A stretch of DNA of 64,000 nucleotides from Lysobacter sp. K5869 (GTDB lineage Bacteria; Pseudomonadota; Gammaproteobacteria; Xanthomonadales; Xanthomonadaceae): contig NZ_CP072597.1 in NCBI RefSeq assembly GCF_018847975.1, positions 3,821,001 through 3,885,000 of the forward strand, given 5' to 3'. How positions within the stretch are numbered: the first letter of the stretch is position 1; every line of letters starts with the position of its first letter. Below, piece after piece: positions 25,871 through 34,824 of the stretch. The notes beneath the pieces are model-generated. The model was not told the DNA's origin. It made no database searches and saw nothing but the letters and a program-made list of their open reading frames with translations. Position numbers and translations under genes: made by a program.

Positions 25871-27522
25871 GCGCCGCGCCGCTGCCCGGCTTCGTGCCGT
25901 GGCCGGACGAGTTCGCCGCGCGTTATCGCGAACGGGGCTATTGGACCGGCGAGACTCTTTACCGCAGCGTTTCCCGCGGCGCGCGTATGCATCCCGAGCG
26001 CATCGCCATCGTTTGCGGCGAACGGCGCTGGAGCTATGCGCAATTCGACGAGCAATCGCGGCGTCTCGCCGCGGGCCTGCGCCGCCTCGGCATCGGCCCG
26101 CGCGACCGGGTGCTGCTGCAGTTGCCGAACATCGGCGAACACTACATCGCCTGCCATGCGCTGTTCCTGCTCGGCGCCTTGCCGGTGTTCGCCTTGCCGG
26201 CGCACCGCCGCGCCGAGATCGGCTATTTCGTCGGCCATGCCGAGGTCCGCGCCTGCGTGATCGCCGACCGCGACGGCGGCTTCGACTACCGTTCGATGAT
26301 TCGCGAGGTCTGCGCCGAGCACGACTGCCTGCGCGACGCGATCGTGATCGGCGAAGCCGAGGAATTCCACGCCTTCGCCGATCTGCTCGACGAGCCGTTG
26401 AGTGGCGACGGACCCGAAGCGGGGGAGGTCGCGTTCCTGCAGCTGTCCGGCGGCAGCACCGGCGTGCCCAAGCTGATTGCGCGCACCCACGACGATTATC
26501 TCTACAGCGTGCGCGAAAGCGCGCGCATTTGCGGGCTCGACGGCGACACGGTGTATCTGTGCGCGCTACCGGCCGCGCACAATTTCCCGATGAGCTCGCC
26601 CGGCGCGCTCGGCGTGTTCCATGCCGGCGGCTGCGTGGTGTTGGCGCGGCACAGCGATCCCGAATCCTGCTTCGCCCTGATCCAGCGCGAACGCGTCACC
26701 CTCACCGCGCTCGTACCGGCGCTGGCCTTGGCGTGGCTCGAATCGCGGTCGCGCGCGCGCTACGACCTCAGCAGTCTGGACTGCGTGCAGATCGGCGGCG
26801 CGCATCTGGCCGGCGAGGTCGCGCGGCGCGTGCCGGAGGCGTTCGGCTGCCGCTTGCAGCAGGTGTTCGGGATGGCCGAAGGCTTGGTCAACTACACCCG
26901 CGGCGACGAACCCGAGGAACTGATCCTGGGCACGCAAGGCCGGCCGATCAGCGACGACGACGAGATCCGCATCGTCGACGACGAAGACATCGACGTCGCG
27001 CCCGGCGAGGTCGGCCATCTGCTGACCCGCGGTCCGTACACCATCCGCGGCTATTACCGCGCCGAAGCGCACAACGCGCGGGCGTTCACCGCCGACGGCT
27101 TCTATCGCACCGGCGACCGCGTGCGCCGCTTGCCCGGCGGCCATCTGATCGTCGAAGGCCGGGCCAAGGACCAGATCAACCGCGGCGGCGAGAAGATCGC
27201 GGCGGAGGAAGTCGAAGGCTATCTGCTCGCGCATCCGGCGGTATTCGACGCTGCGCTGGTGGCGATGCCCGACCGCTGGCTCGGCGAGAAGACCTGCGCG
27301 TTCGTGGTGCTGCGCGACGCCGCGCAAGCCACGCCGCGCGAACTCGCGCAATGTCTGCGCGAGCGCGGCATCGCCGCGTTCAAGATTCCCGACCGCATCG
27401 AGTTCCTCGCCGCGTTGCCGCGCACCGCGGTCGGCAAGATCGACAAGAAGGCCTTGCGCGCGCGCTTCGCGCCGCCGGCCGCCGTTCCCGTTTCCTCCTC
27501 TTTCGCACAGGCCGCGCCATGA
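25867..27522 (+). CDS. entE: 2,3-dihydroxybenzoate-AMP ligase
   Basis: This 551-residue stand-alone adenylation enzyme of the EntE/DhbE/VibE type activates 2,3-dihydroxybenzoate with ATP and loads it on the aryl carrier protein. Core motifs are the P-loop [11 protein letters not shown] (about residue 193), HNFPMSSPG (typical of DHB ligases), [39 protein letters not shown] and the C-terminal Lys in [12 protein letters not shown] at 25867 overlaps the entC stop, which shows coupling. The downstream entB starts 4 bases before the end of this gene. Confidence 0.95.
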   Translation: MSAAPLPGFVPWPDEFAARYRERGYWTGETLYRSVSRGARMHPERIAIVCGERRWSYAQFDEQSRRLAAGLRRLGIGPRDRVLLQLPNIGEHYIACHALFLLGALPVFALPAHRRAEIGYFVGHAEVRACVIADRDGGFDYRSMIREVCAEHDCLRDAIVIGEAEEFHAFADLLDEPLSGDGPEAGEVAFLQLSGGSTGVPKLIARTHDDYLYSVRESARICGLDGDTVYLCALPAAHNFPMSSPGALGVFHAGGCVVLARHSDPESCFALIQRERVTLTALVPALALAWLESRSRARYDLSSLDCVQIGGAHLAGEVARRVPEAFGCRLQQVFGMAEGLVNYTRGDEPEELILGTQGRPISDDDEIRIVDDEDIDVAPGEVGHLLTRGPYTIRGYYRAEAHNARAFTADGFYRTGDRVRRLPGGHLIVEGRAKDQINRGGEKIAAEEVEGYLLAHPAVFDAALVAMPDRWLGEKTCAFVVLRDAAQATPRELAQCLRERGIAAFKIPDRIEFLAALPRTAVGKIDKKALRARFAPPAAVPVSSSFAQAAP

Positions 27523-28397
27523 CCATTCCCAAGATCGCTTCCTATCCCATGCCCGGCCCGCAGCAGTGGCCGTCGAACCGGGTGGACTGGCGTCCCGAGC
27601 CTTCGCGCGCCGTGCTGCTGATCCACGACCTGCAGGAATATTTCCTGGCGTTCTACGACCAGACCCAGGCGCCGGTGCCGCAGCTGCTGGAGAACGTGCG
27701 CGCCCTGCGCGATGCCTGCGACGACGCCGGCGTGCCGGTGGTCTACACCGCGCAGCCGCCGGTGCAGAGCGCGCAGCAGCGCGGCTTGCTGCAGCCGTGG
27801 TGGGGTCCGGGCATCACCGCGCAGCCGCAGTTGGCGCCGGTCGCCGCGCCGATCGCGCCGCGCCCGCACGACACCGTGCTGACCAAATGGCGCTACAGCG
27901 CCTTCGTCTCCAGCGACTTGCGCGAACGCATGCGCGAGCAAGGCCGCGATCAGCTGATCGTCTGCGGCATCTACGCCCACATCGGTTGCATGATGACCGT
28001 GGCCGACGCCTTCATGCACGATATCCAGCCGTTCCTGATCGCCGATGCGGTGGCCGATTTCTCCGCCGAGGAACATCGCATGGCGCTGGATTACGTCTCG
28101 CGCCGCTGCGGCGTGGTGATCGGCCGCGCCGACTGCGCGCAAGCCTTGGCCGACGGCGCCGGCTTGCCGGTCAGCCTGACCGCGCTGCGCACCGAGCTGG
28201 CGCTGATCATGGAGCGTCCGCTGGACGAGATCGGCGCCGACGACAATCCGTTCGAGGCCGGCCTGGATTCGATCCGCTTGATGACGCTGCTGGAGCGCTG
28301 GTCGGCACGCGGCGAGCGCATCGGATTGGTTGAACTCGCCGAGCGCGGCAGCGTGGCGCAGTGGTGGGAATTGATCCAGCAACGGCGGGCGGCGTGA
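27519..28397 (+). CDS. entB: Isochorismatase with C-terminal aryl carrier protein
   Basis: This 292-residue bifunctional EntB/VibB-type protein has an isochorismatase domain (residues 1-208; [53 protein letters not shown]) that removes pyruvate from isochorismate. An aryl carrier domain (about 215-290) carries phosphopantetheine Ser251 in AGLDSIRLM. Length and layout match EntB. The carrier would hold the activated 2,3-dihydroxybenzoyl group for transfer by the downstream condensation protein. Its TGA overlaps the next ATG by one base. Confidence 0.95.
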   Translation: MTIPKIASYPMPGPQQWPSNRVDWRPEPSRAVLLIHDLQEYFLAFYDQTQAPVPQLLENVRALRDACDDAGVPVVYTAQPPVQSAQQRGLLQPWWGPGITAQPQLAPVAAPIAPRPHDTVLTKWRYSAFVSSDLRERMREQGRDQLIVCGIYAHIGCMMTVADAFMHDIQPFLIADAVADFSAEEHRMALDYVSRRCGVVIGRADCAQALADGAGLPVSLTALRTELALIMERPLDEIGADDNPFEAGLDSIRLMTLLERWSARGERIGLVELAERGSVAQWWELIQQRRAA

Positions 28398-29710
28398 TGG
28401 CGGGGGAGACGGGATTGCCGCTGACCGGGCCGCAACTGGGCATGTGGGCGGCGCAGCAGCTCGACCCCGACAGTCCGTCGCTGTGGACCGCCGAGGCGGT
28501 GGAACTGGACGGCCCGCTCGACGAAGCGGCCTTGGAAGCGGCGATCCGCGAAACCCTGACCGCTTGCGATGCGCTGCACATGCGTTACGAAGAAATCGAT
28601 GGGCAGGCCGTGCAACGGCTGCGCGAGGCGCGCAGCGTGTTGATCGGCCGCGAGGATTGCGCCGGCTGCGATTCGCCCTGGGACAGCGCATGGCGCTGGA
28701 TGCGCGAGGATCTGCTGCGTCCGGCCGATCTGGCCCGACGGCCGCTGTTCGCGACTGCGTTGATCCGGCTGGGCGCGCAGCGCCATCTTTGGTACTTGCG
28801 CGCGCATCACATCGCGCTGGACGGGTTCGCGTATCTGCTGTTGATCCACCGCGTCGCCGAACTGTATTCGGCCAAGGTACGCGGCGCCGACGCGCCGCGC
28901 GCGCGCGATTGGTCGCTGGCGCCGGTGGTCGCCGAGGAGGCGGACTACCGCGCTTCGGACGCGTTCGCGCGCAGCCGCGAGTTCTGGCGGCAACGCTGCG
29001 TCGGCGCGACTGAGCCGGTCACGCTCGGGCCGAAGTGCGCGCCCGACGACAGCGCGCGTTCCTCGCACCTGAGCCTGCCCGCGGGCGAACACCTGCGCTG
29101 GCAGAACGCGGCGCGCGCGCTCGGCGTGGACTGGTCGGCATGGCTGATCGCGGCGGTGTTCGCCTGGATGCGCGCGCGCAGCGGCGCGGACGAGATCAGC
29201 CTGGGACTGTTGGTGATGAACCGGCTGGGTTCGGCGGCGCTGGGTGTGCCGTGCATGGGCATGAACGTGGTGCCGCTGCGCTTGTCGTTGCAGCCGCAGT
29301 GGAGCTTCGCCGATCTGGCGCGCGCGGTCGCGACCGAGTTGCGCGAGTTGCGGCCGCATCAGCGCTACAACTACGAATGGCTGCGGCAGGACGCGGGTCT
29401 GGGCGACAGCCATGCTCAGTTGTACGGGCCGGTGCTCAATCTGATGCCGTTCGACCGCGGTTTCGTGTTCGAGGGGCTGAGCAGCCGCGCGCATGCGGTG
29501 TCGGTCGGTTCGGTCGAAGACCTCGACCTCACCGTGTCGCCGCTGGCCGACAGCGTGCGTTTCGATATCGAAGCCAACCCGCAGGCGTACGACGCCGCGA
29601 GTCTGCAGGCGCACCATCGCGCGTTGTTGGCGCTGATGGATGCGGCGCTGGCCGATCCTTCGCGGCGTTTGGACGAACTCGCCGGCGCGCTCGCGCGCGA
29701 GGCCGCATGA
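28397..29710 (+). CDS. Free-standing condensation-domain amide synthase (VibH-like)
   Basis: This 437-residue protein is a single NRPS condensation domain with nothing fused to it. The N-terminal LTGPQLGMWAAQQLDPDSP and the catalytic HHIALDG (residues 137-143) are intact. The later blocks EFWRQRC, GVDWSAWLIAAVFAWM, GMNVVPLRL, YNYEWLRQD and GSVEDLDLTV also fit the fold. VibH and related proteins join carrier-bound 2,3-dihydroxybenzoate to a soluble polyamine, and that is the best guess here because no modular NRPS is present. The amine (putrescine, cadaverine, spermidine or another) cannot be read from the sequence. Confidence 0.88.
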   Translation: MAGETGLPLTGPQLGMWAAQQLDPDSPSLWTAEAVELDGPLDEAALEAAIRETLTACDALHMRYEEIDGQAVQRLREARSVLIGREDCAGCDSPWDSAWRWMREDLLRPADLARRPLFATALIRLGAQRHLWYLRAHHIALDGFAYLLLIHRVAELYSAKVRGADAPRARDWSLAPVVAEEADYRASDAFARSREFWRQRCVGATEPVTLGPKCAPDDSARSSHLSLPAGEHLRWQNAARALGVDWSAWLIAAVFAWMRARSGADEISLGLLVMNRLGSAALGVPCMGMNVVPLRLSLQPQWSFADLARAVATELRELRPHQRYNYEWLRQDAGLGDSHAQLYGPVLNLMPFDRGFVFEGLSSRAHAVSVGSVEDLDLTVSPLADSVRFDIEANPQAYDAASLQAHHRALLALMDAALADPSRRLDELAGALAREAA

Positions 29711-30543
29711 GCGCGCGTCCGCGCGCGAGGTTGTTGCGGGTGCTGCGCATCGAGCCGCGCACGCCGCAGATGCGCCGCATCGTCTTGGGCGGCGACGATC
29801 TGGCCGGTTTTCCCATCGGCAGCGAGGGCGCGCACATCAAGCTGCTGTTTCCCGCGAAGCCGGGCGAAACGCCCGCGCTGCCGGTATTCGGCGAACACGG
29901 CCCGGCATGGCCCGACGGCGCGGCGAAGCCGGTGGTGCGCACTTACACCGTGGCGAAGATCGATGACGATGGATTGACGATCGACATCGTGCTGCACGGC
30001 GACGAAGGCCCGGCCTCGCGCTGGGCCGCGAACGCGCGCGTCGGCGATCCGCTCGGCGTCGCTGGGCCCGGCGGGCCGGAGCTGTTCCGCGCCGAGGCCT
30101 CGCGGCATGTGTTGATTGGCGATCCGAGCAGCTACGCGCTGATCTGCGCGGTGATCGAACGCTTGCCGGAGCGGGCGAGCATCGACGCTCTGCTGGAAGC
30201 GCCGGATGCCGCCGAAATCCAAGCCTTGCCGGATCGTCCGGGCTTGCGCGCGCGTTGGTTTTCGCGCGAAGGCGAACCGGCCGGCGCGAGCCGGCGTTTG
30301 TTGGAGGCGGTGCGCGAACTGCCGTGGCCGCAGCGCGAAGCGGTCTCGGTGACGCTCGCGGGCGAGAGCGCGCAAGTGGTCGCGATCCGCGACTTTCTCG
30401 CACGGGAACGCGGCGTCCCGCGTTCGATGATGTACGCGGTGCCGTACTGGAAGGATCGCTGGGACGAGGACCGTTACCACGACGAACGCCACCGGATCAT
30501 GGACGCGTTCGACGCCGAAGCGGAGCAGGGGGTCTCGGCATGA
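29707..30543 (+). CDS. Siderophore-interacting protein (ViuB-type ferric reductase)
   Basis: This 278-residue FAD-binding reductase of the SIP/ViuB family releases iron from imported ferric-catecholate by reducing it in the cytoplasm. Visible features are GAHIKLLFP, the flavin motif RTYTVAKID, SRWAANARVGDPLGVAGPGG and a NAD(P)H-domain end with FLARERGVPRSMMYAVPYWKDRWDEDRYHDER, which is typical of the family. It overlaps the condensation gene by 4 bases and the entA gene by 4 bases. Its place inside the biosynthetic operon links production and iron release. Confidence 0.93.
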   Translation: MSARPRARLLRVLRIEPRTPQMRRIVLGGDDLAGFPIGSEGAHIKLLFPAKPGETPALPVFGEHGPAWPDGAAKPVVRTYTVAKIDDDGLTIDIVLHGDEGPASRWAANARVGDPLGVAGPGGPELFRAEASRHVLIGDPSSYALICAVIERLPERASIDALLEAPDAAEIQALPDRPGLRARWFSREGEPAGASRRLLEAVRELPWPQREAVSVTLAGESAQVVAIRDFLARERGVPRSMMYAVPYWKDRWDEDRYHDERHRIMDAFDAEAEQGVSA

Positions 30544-31340
30544 GCGCGCGGGGCAGGGGAGCGGGGGAGTTCGACGGCCGTCTGGCGCTGGTGACCGGCG
30601 CCGCGCAGGGGATCGGCGCGGCCACCGCGGCGCGCTTGGCGGAGCAGGGCGCGCGATTGGCGCTGTGCGATCGCGACGAAGCGCGCTTGCGCGACTTCGC
30701 GCGGGAGTTGCAGGGGCAGGGCGTCGAGGTCGCGGCCTTCGTTTGCGATGTCGCCGATGGCGCGGCCATCGAGGCGATGGTCGAGCGGATCGAGCGCGAG
30801 CTCGGGGAGATCGCGCATCTGGCCCACATCGCCGGCATCTTGCGCGTCGGCGATGCGGTCGGACTCGAGCTCGAGGATTGGGACGCTTGCATGACGGTCA
30901 ATGCGCGCGGCGCGTTCGTCGTCGCCCGCGCGGTGGCCGCGCGCATGCGCGAACGCGGGCGCGGCAGCATCGTCGCGGTCGGTTCCAACGCCGCCTCCGC
31001 GCCGCGCACCGGCATGGCGGCGTATGCCGCGTCGAAGGCGGCGGCGACGCAGTATCTGCGTTGTCTCGCATTGGAGCTGGCGCCGCACGGCGTGCGTTGC
31101 AACATCGTTTCGCCGGGATCCACCGACACCGCGATGCAACGCGCGTTCGCTGTCGACGAAGCCGCGCGCCAGCGCATTCTGCGCGGCGACGGCGAGCGTT
31201 TCCGCCTCGGCGTTCCCTTGGGGCGCATCGCCGATCCGGGCGATATCGCCGAGACGATCTGTTTCCTGTTGTCGGATCGGGCGCGGCACGTGACCTTGCA
31301 CGATCTGCGCGTGGACGGCGGGGCGACGTTGGACATGTAG
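30540..31340 (+). CDS. entA: 2,3-dihydro-2,3-dihydroxybenzoate dehydrogenase
   Basis: This 266-residue short-chain dehydrogenase oxidises 2,3-dihydro-2,3-dihydroxybenzoate to 2,3-dihydroxybenzoate with NAD+. The cofactor motif TGAAQGIG spans residues 19-26. The catalytic Ser lies in VGSNAASAP, with Tyr162 and Lys166 in YAASKAA, followed by NIVSPGSTDT. EntA identity rests on the SDR fold plus the operon; GSTDTAMQR resembles EntA. It is the last gene of the operon and is followed by a bidirectional terminator. Confidence 0.92.
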   Translation: MSARGRGAGEFDGRLALVTGAAQGIGAATAARLAEQGARLALCDRDEARLRDFARELQGQGVEVAAFVCDVADGAAIEAMVERIERELGEIAHLAHIAGILRVGDAVGLELEDWDACMTVNARGAFVVARAVAARMRERGRGSIVAVGSNAASAPRTGMAAYAASKAAATQYLRCLALELAPHGVRCNIVSPGSTDTAMQRAFAVDEAARQRILRGDGERFRLGVPLGRIADPGDIAETICFLLSDRARHVTLHDLRVDGGATLDM

Positions 31341-31400
31341 CGATGCGCTTGTTGCATCGACGCAACACGCGCGCATCCGCGCGAACGGCCTCGCAAACGA

Positions 31401-31430
31401 AGACGCCGGCTGCATGAGCCGGCGTCTTTC
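31401..31430. terminator. Bidirectional terminator after entA
   Basis: AGACGCCGGCT and AGCCGGCGTCT form a perfect 11-bp stem with a 5-nt loop and a TTTC tail, between the convergent entA and the small minus-strand gene at 31481. Confidence 0.8.
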
Positions 31431-31480
31431 GCCTATCGCGTAACGTTATGCGAAATCGGCGACAACCGACCCTCGGTCGG

Positions 31481-31705
31481 TCAGGGCACGGTCACCCCGC
31501 GCGCATCGTCTTCGCCGACCACGCCGCTGTCGGCGCCGTTCCAGACGATGTAGAGGTACTTGCGTTCGCCCGGCGCCGGGTCGCCGTAATCGCCGTTGTT
31601 GGCGATGAAACGGCGCTGTCCGGCCGCGTACTGCTGGCGGACCTTGCTGGTGACGTCGTTGGTGCTGTTCCACACGCCGTAACCGGCGTAATCGATGCTG
31701 GCCAT
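31481..31705 (-). CDS. Small conserved protein, possible Ig-like (DUF3395-type) fold
   Basis: This 74-residue protein has no signal peptide and reads as one small beta domain: ASIDYAGYGVWNSTNDVTS, then ANNGDYGDPAPGERKYLYIVW and GVVGEDDARGVTVP. The DVT...NNGDxGDPxPG...KYLYIxW pattern recalls small Ig-like domains related to DUF3395 (the C-terminal domain of DNAJC11) found as stand-alone proteins in some bacteria. That is a recollection of the pattern, not a search result. ATG 31705 is chosen because GAT-rich DNA and a weak ribosome site precede it and the longer frame is Arg-rich. Confidence 0.65.
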   Translation of the reverse strand: MASIDYAGYGVWNSTNDVTSKVRQQYAAGQRRFIANNGDYGDPAPGERKYLYIVWNGADSGVVGEDDARGVTVP

Positions 31706-31873
31706 GATGAGATCCTCTGTGATCTGAGCAGACGACGCTCGCCCGCGGTTCCGGCGGGCCACCCGCCGGTGTCGTCCTGACCGGCGGTTGCAGGCAGCGT
31801 CCACCGATGGCGCGGTTCGTACCTTCCGGGAACCTTACGGTTGCGTCGCGGCCGCCGGCGACGGATCGGGCAG

Positions 31874-31933
31874 GCCGCCAGCTTGAAATCTGAGCGGCCG
31901 GCGGCGGTGTTGGGGCTCAGATTTCAAGGCGGC
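31874..31933. repeat. Large intergenic stem-loop
   Basis: CTTGAAATCTGAGC (31882-31895) is perfectly inverted at 31915-31928 around a 19-nt loop. Flanking GCCGCC and GGCGGC can extend the stem to about 20 bp with a bulge. The arms are less GC-rich than their surroundings. No gene occupies 31706-31951. Confidence 0.8.
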
Positions 31934-31951
31934 GACAGCGGGGCTGGTGGG

Positions 31952-32161
31952 TCAGGACGCTGCCAGCCCATTGCAGCGGTAGTCGGCGAGGTCGACTACG
32001 ACGACTTTGACCAGTTGGCTGTTCTTACGCCGTTCTTCGGCGGCTCGCCGGGATGCGAAGCCTTTGCGCTGCAGTTCAAGTTCGTCGCGCCAGAGAAGGC
32101 CGCGCAGGCGCCCAACGGTCATGCGTTGGCCGTCGTCGGAGACGAGATGCCGCCCTCGCAT
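31952..32161 (-). CDS. Small hypothetical protein
   Basis: This 69-residue frame reads plausibly as protein, with a basic helix (RGLLWRDELELQRKGFASRRAAEERRKNSQ) followed by a beta-like LVKVVVVDLADYR. The best ribosome site in the area (AAGGAG near 32193) serves another ATG (MNIDLDGDA, at about 32184) in a different frame that soon becomes low quality. Either this gene starts at 32161 with a poor site, or a one-base frameshift has split MNIDLDGDA from the rest. No function can be assigned. Confidence 0.4.
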   Translation of the reverse strand: MRGRHLVSDDGQRMTVGRLRGLLWRDELELQRKGFASRRAAEERRKNSQLVKVVVVDLADYRCNGLAAS

Positions 32162-32270
32162 CGCCGTCGAGATCGATGTTCATTGCGTCACGCTCCTTGT
32201 GGGGGTTCTTAAGACAATCGCCGAGCGATATCGACAAGAGGCCGTGCAGCAGGACACGAGCGGATTCGTA

Positions 32271-32310
32271 CCAGAACATAATACACATTATGCGAAATTG
32301 CGTGTTCTGG
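32271..32310. promoter_or_regulatory. AT-rich nested palindromes
   Basis: CCAGAACA (32271-32278) is inverted at 32303-32310. Within that span CATAAT-acac-ATTATG forms a second palindrome (32277-32292). The site lies between two minus-strand genes and could be an operator and promoter for the small gene at 31952-32161. Confidence 0.4.
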
Positions 32311-32380
32311 AGCTACGACTGCCGTCTGGACAAATTCCGGGGCTGGCTTGGCGCTGCGTTGAAGCTGACCGATTGAGCCG

Positions 32381-33040
32381 CTACCCTGCCTTGGGCGCTC
32401 GCAACAGCGCATGCAAGAGCTTCTTGTGACCGGTCTTCAGATCCTCGATCTGAGCTTCGGCTTGAACCGGTCCCAACACCATTTGGGCCACCGCAGCATA
32501 GAGAAATGGCGCGAGCGCCAAGCTGAAGTGCTCAGTCACTGGGCTTTTCTCCAGCTTGCCGTTCTTCACGAGCAGATCGATGATTTGCTGCCTTTCGGCA
32601 TTGAGCCCGAACACCCCCTCTCCTAGCTGCTCCCGCAGATGAGGCAGGCGGTAGCCGTCGGCGATCATCATGCGAATGATCGATACGGTCTCGGGGGTCA
32701 GTGCGGCATAGGCTGCGTCGACGAACTGATCGACAAACGCTCCGACATCCTGGACCTCCCGCAGGTGGTCCCAGCTCTCTTTTGGCTGGCTGAGCAGCTT
32801 GCGTACCAGGACCTCGAATACTTCCTCCTTGCTGGCGAAATGAACGTATACGTTCGCCTTGGAGATGCCTGCGCGAGCGGCGATCCGGGAAATGCTGGTG
32901 GCCGCGTATCCATGCGTGGAGAACTCCACGAGCGCCGCCTGAAGGATCTGCTCGTGCCGCAACTCAGGGGCGAGGCGCGTTCTCTTCTTGACCCCCTTGG
33001 GCTGGGTCGCTTTCGGGGCGTTCTTGCTGATCTTTGGCAT
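32381..33040 (-). CDS. TetR/AcrR family transcriptional regulator
   Basis: This 219-residue repressor has a basic N-terminal tail, a TetR helix-turn-helix at about residues 28-75 (ILQAALVEFSTHGYAATSISRIAARAGISKANVYVHFASKEEVFEVL) and an all-helical C-terminal ligand domain with MMIADGYRLPHLREQLGEGVF and FSLALAPFLYAAVAQMVLGPV, which resembles the AefR-like C-terminal domain. It is divergent from a MipA/OmpV porin gene, and two TetR-style palindromes lie between them. It therefore probably represses both itself and the porin. The ligand is unknown. Confidence 0.93.
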   Translation of the reverse strand: MPKISKNAPKATQPKGVKKRTRLAPELRHEQILQAALVEFSTHGYAATSISRIAARAGISKANVYVHFASKEEVFEVLVRKLLSQPKESWDHLREVQDVGAFVDQFVDAAYAALTPETVSIIRMMIADGYRLPHLREQLGEGVFGLNAERQQIIDLLVKNGKLEKSPVTEHFSLALAPFLYAAVAQMVLGPVQAEAQIEDLKTGHKKLLHALLRAPKAG

Positions 33041-33249
33041 TGCTGGTGCGGCTCTCCTGTCGCGCCCTTGGGCCGACCAGGCGCGAGGCGGTCCTCGACG
33101 TCCCGAATAGCGAAATCGGCTTGTGATCTTTACTGGGCCCTGCGTCTTTCACAAGGGCTCTCGCGCGTGTCCGCCGCCCTTTGGCCGCCCCAATGCCCCG
33201 CATCGGAAGGCCGCGATGAGTGAACGCTTTCGAAACAGCCACGAACGCA

Positions 33250-33271
33250 CTAATGACCGTTCGGTTATTAA
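33250..33271. promoter_or_regulatory. TetR operator, copy 1
   Basis: The half-sites TAATGACCG and CGGTTATTA are inverted around a TT centre and match at 8 of 9 positions. The site lies about 210 bases upstream of the tetR start and 35 bp centre-to-centre from copy 2. Confidence 0.7.
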
Positions 33272-33284
33272 CATTGTAGCATCG

Positions 33285-33306
33285 CTAATGTCCGGTCGGT
33301 CATTAG
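33285..33306. promoter_or_regulatory. TetR operator, copy 2
   Basis: CTAATGTCCG and CGGTCATTAG form an inverted repeat with the same CTAATGnCCG half-site as copy 1. The two copies are about three and a third helical turns apart. The site is about 88 bases before the porin start. Confidence 0.7.
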
Positions 33307-33393
33307 TGACTTCGGATGCCTGTCGGCCCGCTGGAAGTTGCCTTAGAAGCGGTGCGGATCACTCCAATGTTAAGAACCTCAAGGACCATCTTT

Positions 33394-34188
33394 ATGGGGA
33401 ACACCCGTACGGCTCGGTGGATCCATCGCCCTACCGCGGTCGTCATCTTCGGGCTCGCGCTCGCGGCTTCTCCGCTTCTGGCGGGCGCTCAGGAGTCCGA
33501 CGACTCGCAAAGCGACGATTCGACGTGGGCGATTGGGCTTGGCGCAACGCTGATTCAGAGGCCTTACCGCGACATCGACGACGAGCTTAAAGCCGTTCCG
33601 TTGATTAGCTACGAAAGCTCTCGGTGGAGCCTGGCCGGATCCCGCTTCGACTTCAAGGTCAATCGAAGCGAAGAGCTGTCGTTCCGATTGAGGGCGCGTT
33701 ACGCGCTCGACGGTTACGACGCCAACGACTCCCCTTTCCTGCGCGGGATGCATGACCGCGACGACAGCGCATGGGTTGGGGGTGCGGTGGCTTGGCGCCT
33801 GCCCTGGGTAGATCTCTCCGCGGAGTACCTCGCTGACGCCATGGGCAACAGCAAGGGCTCGCGTGCTCTGCTTCAAGCTCAGCATCGCTTCGCCTTCGGA
33901 AGGTTCGGCCTGACCCCGAGGCTCGGCGCGGAATGGGTGGACAAGAAGTATGTCACCTACTACTACGGCGTACTTCCCGAAGAGGTCACCCCCTCCCGTG
34001 CGGCGTACGAAGGAAAGGCGACCGTCAATTTCGAAACCGGCGTGCGCGCCGACTACACGATCGGCCGAAAGCACACCGTCTTCCTCGACGTCGGAATGAT
34101 CAAGTTCGGCGACTCGATCAAAGACAGCCCGCTCGTAGATGGCTCGGACCAAGTTCGAACCTCGATCGGCTACGCCTATCGGTTCTGA
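33394..34188 (+). CDS. MipA/OmpV family outer-membrane protein
   Basis: This 264-residue protein has a signal peptide (about residues 1-33; VVIFGLALAASPLLAGAQ) and a beta-barrel with alternating residues, including TWAIGLGATLIQRPYRDIDDELKAVPLISYE, WVDLSAEYLADAMGNSKG, GLTPRLGAEWVDKKYVTYYYGV and a C-terminal IGYAYRF ending in Phe. This pattern matches MipA/OmpV proteins. ATG 33394 is chosen because AAGGA lies 8 bases upstream; ATGs at 33367 and 33316 give longer, non-signal N-termini. It is probably controlled by the divergent TetR repressor. Its base composition looks lower in GC than the flanking operons. Confidence 0.88.
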   Translation: MGNTRTARWIHRPTAVVIFGLALAASPLLAGAQESDDSQSDDSTWAIGLGATLIQRPYRDIDDELKAVPLISYESSRWSLAGSRFDFKVNRSEELSFRLRARYALDGYDANDSPFLRGMHDRDDSAWVGGAVAWRLPWVDLSAEYLADAMGNSKGSRALLQAQHRFAFGRFGLTPRLGAEWVDKKYVTYYYGVLPEEVTPSRAAYEGKATVNFETGVRADYTIGRKHTVFLDVGMIKFGDSIKDSPLVDGSDQVRTSIGYAYRF

Positions 34189-34419
34189 CGTAGGCGCGCT
34201 CGCAGCGTCTGGGTCATGTCGACGCTTTGATGCGCCATCGTTCTGGGCGGCGCGATTCCCCTCCCCTTCGCGCCACTGCCCTTCCTTTCGCCATGGATGG
34301 CGATGGGGGCTTCCTCGTTGATCGCTGTGAGTGCGCTCCTGGCGTCTAGGACCATGTCGTCGTGTTTGGATGCCGGAAGTCAACGATTCAATTCCACTCA
34401 GCCTCCGAAATTTTCCGCC

Positions 34420-34824
34420 ATGCTCAGCGCTCGCCTACTCACGATTGTCCTTGTTGGACTGGTCGGCACCGGATGTGCAAGCCAGTCCGTCAAGTCTAGT
34501 GTTTCCGCAAGCATCGTCGCGGGGACTGGCCAAGAAGCCGTGGCTGTAAACAGCCCGCCTGGCGCGGCCACGCCGCTCCCTCCGACTGATGTTCCGAAGG
34601 AGAATGACGCTCCAGATGCGGCCTCTTCTGCCATCCCTGAGCCCCCAACGAAGATGCCGTCTTCTCTGGCAGGTAACGCGACTGCTGCAGCGTCTGCTGA
34701 CGTCGAATCGATGTACGAAACGCGCGTGGTTAACGACGCAGCGCGAACCGAACCATGCGCTGTCCTTGGACATCGCTTCGTCCTGGGACAAGCCCGAAGA
34801 GAGCGGTTCCTGCGCGTTTTGTGA
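34420..34824 (+). CDS. Putative lipoprotein
   Basis: This 134-residue frame starts MLSARLLTIVLVGLVGTGCASQ, a clear lipobox (VGTGC). A Pro/Ala/Ser-rich linker (about residues 30-90) follows, then MYETRVVNDAARTEPCAVLGHRF. The tail is short and ends in a basic stretch, so the protein may be a truncated or frameshifted remnant of a longer lipoprotein. GC content is visibly below that of the neighbours, which suggests it came in with the TetR-porin block. No function can be named. Confidence 0.5.
   Translation: MLSARLLTIVLVGLVGTGCASQSVKSSVSASIVAGTGQEAVAVNSPPGAATPLPPTDVPKENDAPDAASSAIPEPPTKMPSSLAGNATAAASADVESMYETRVVNDAARTEPCAVLGHRFVLGQARRERFLRVL

Noticed and set aside
32271..32310. LexA-type SOS box
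   Set aside because: The palindrome does not match the CTG-N10-CAG LexA consensus and no SOS gene is adjacent.
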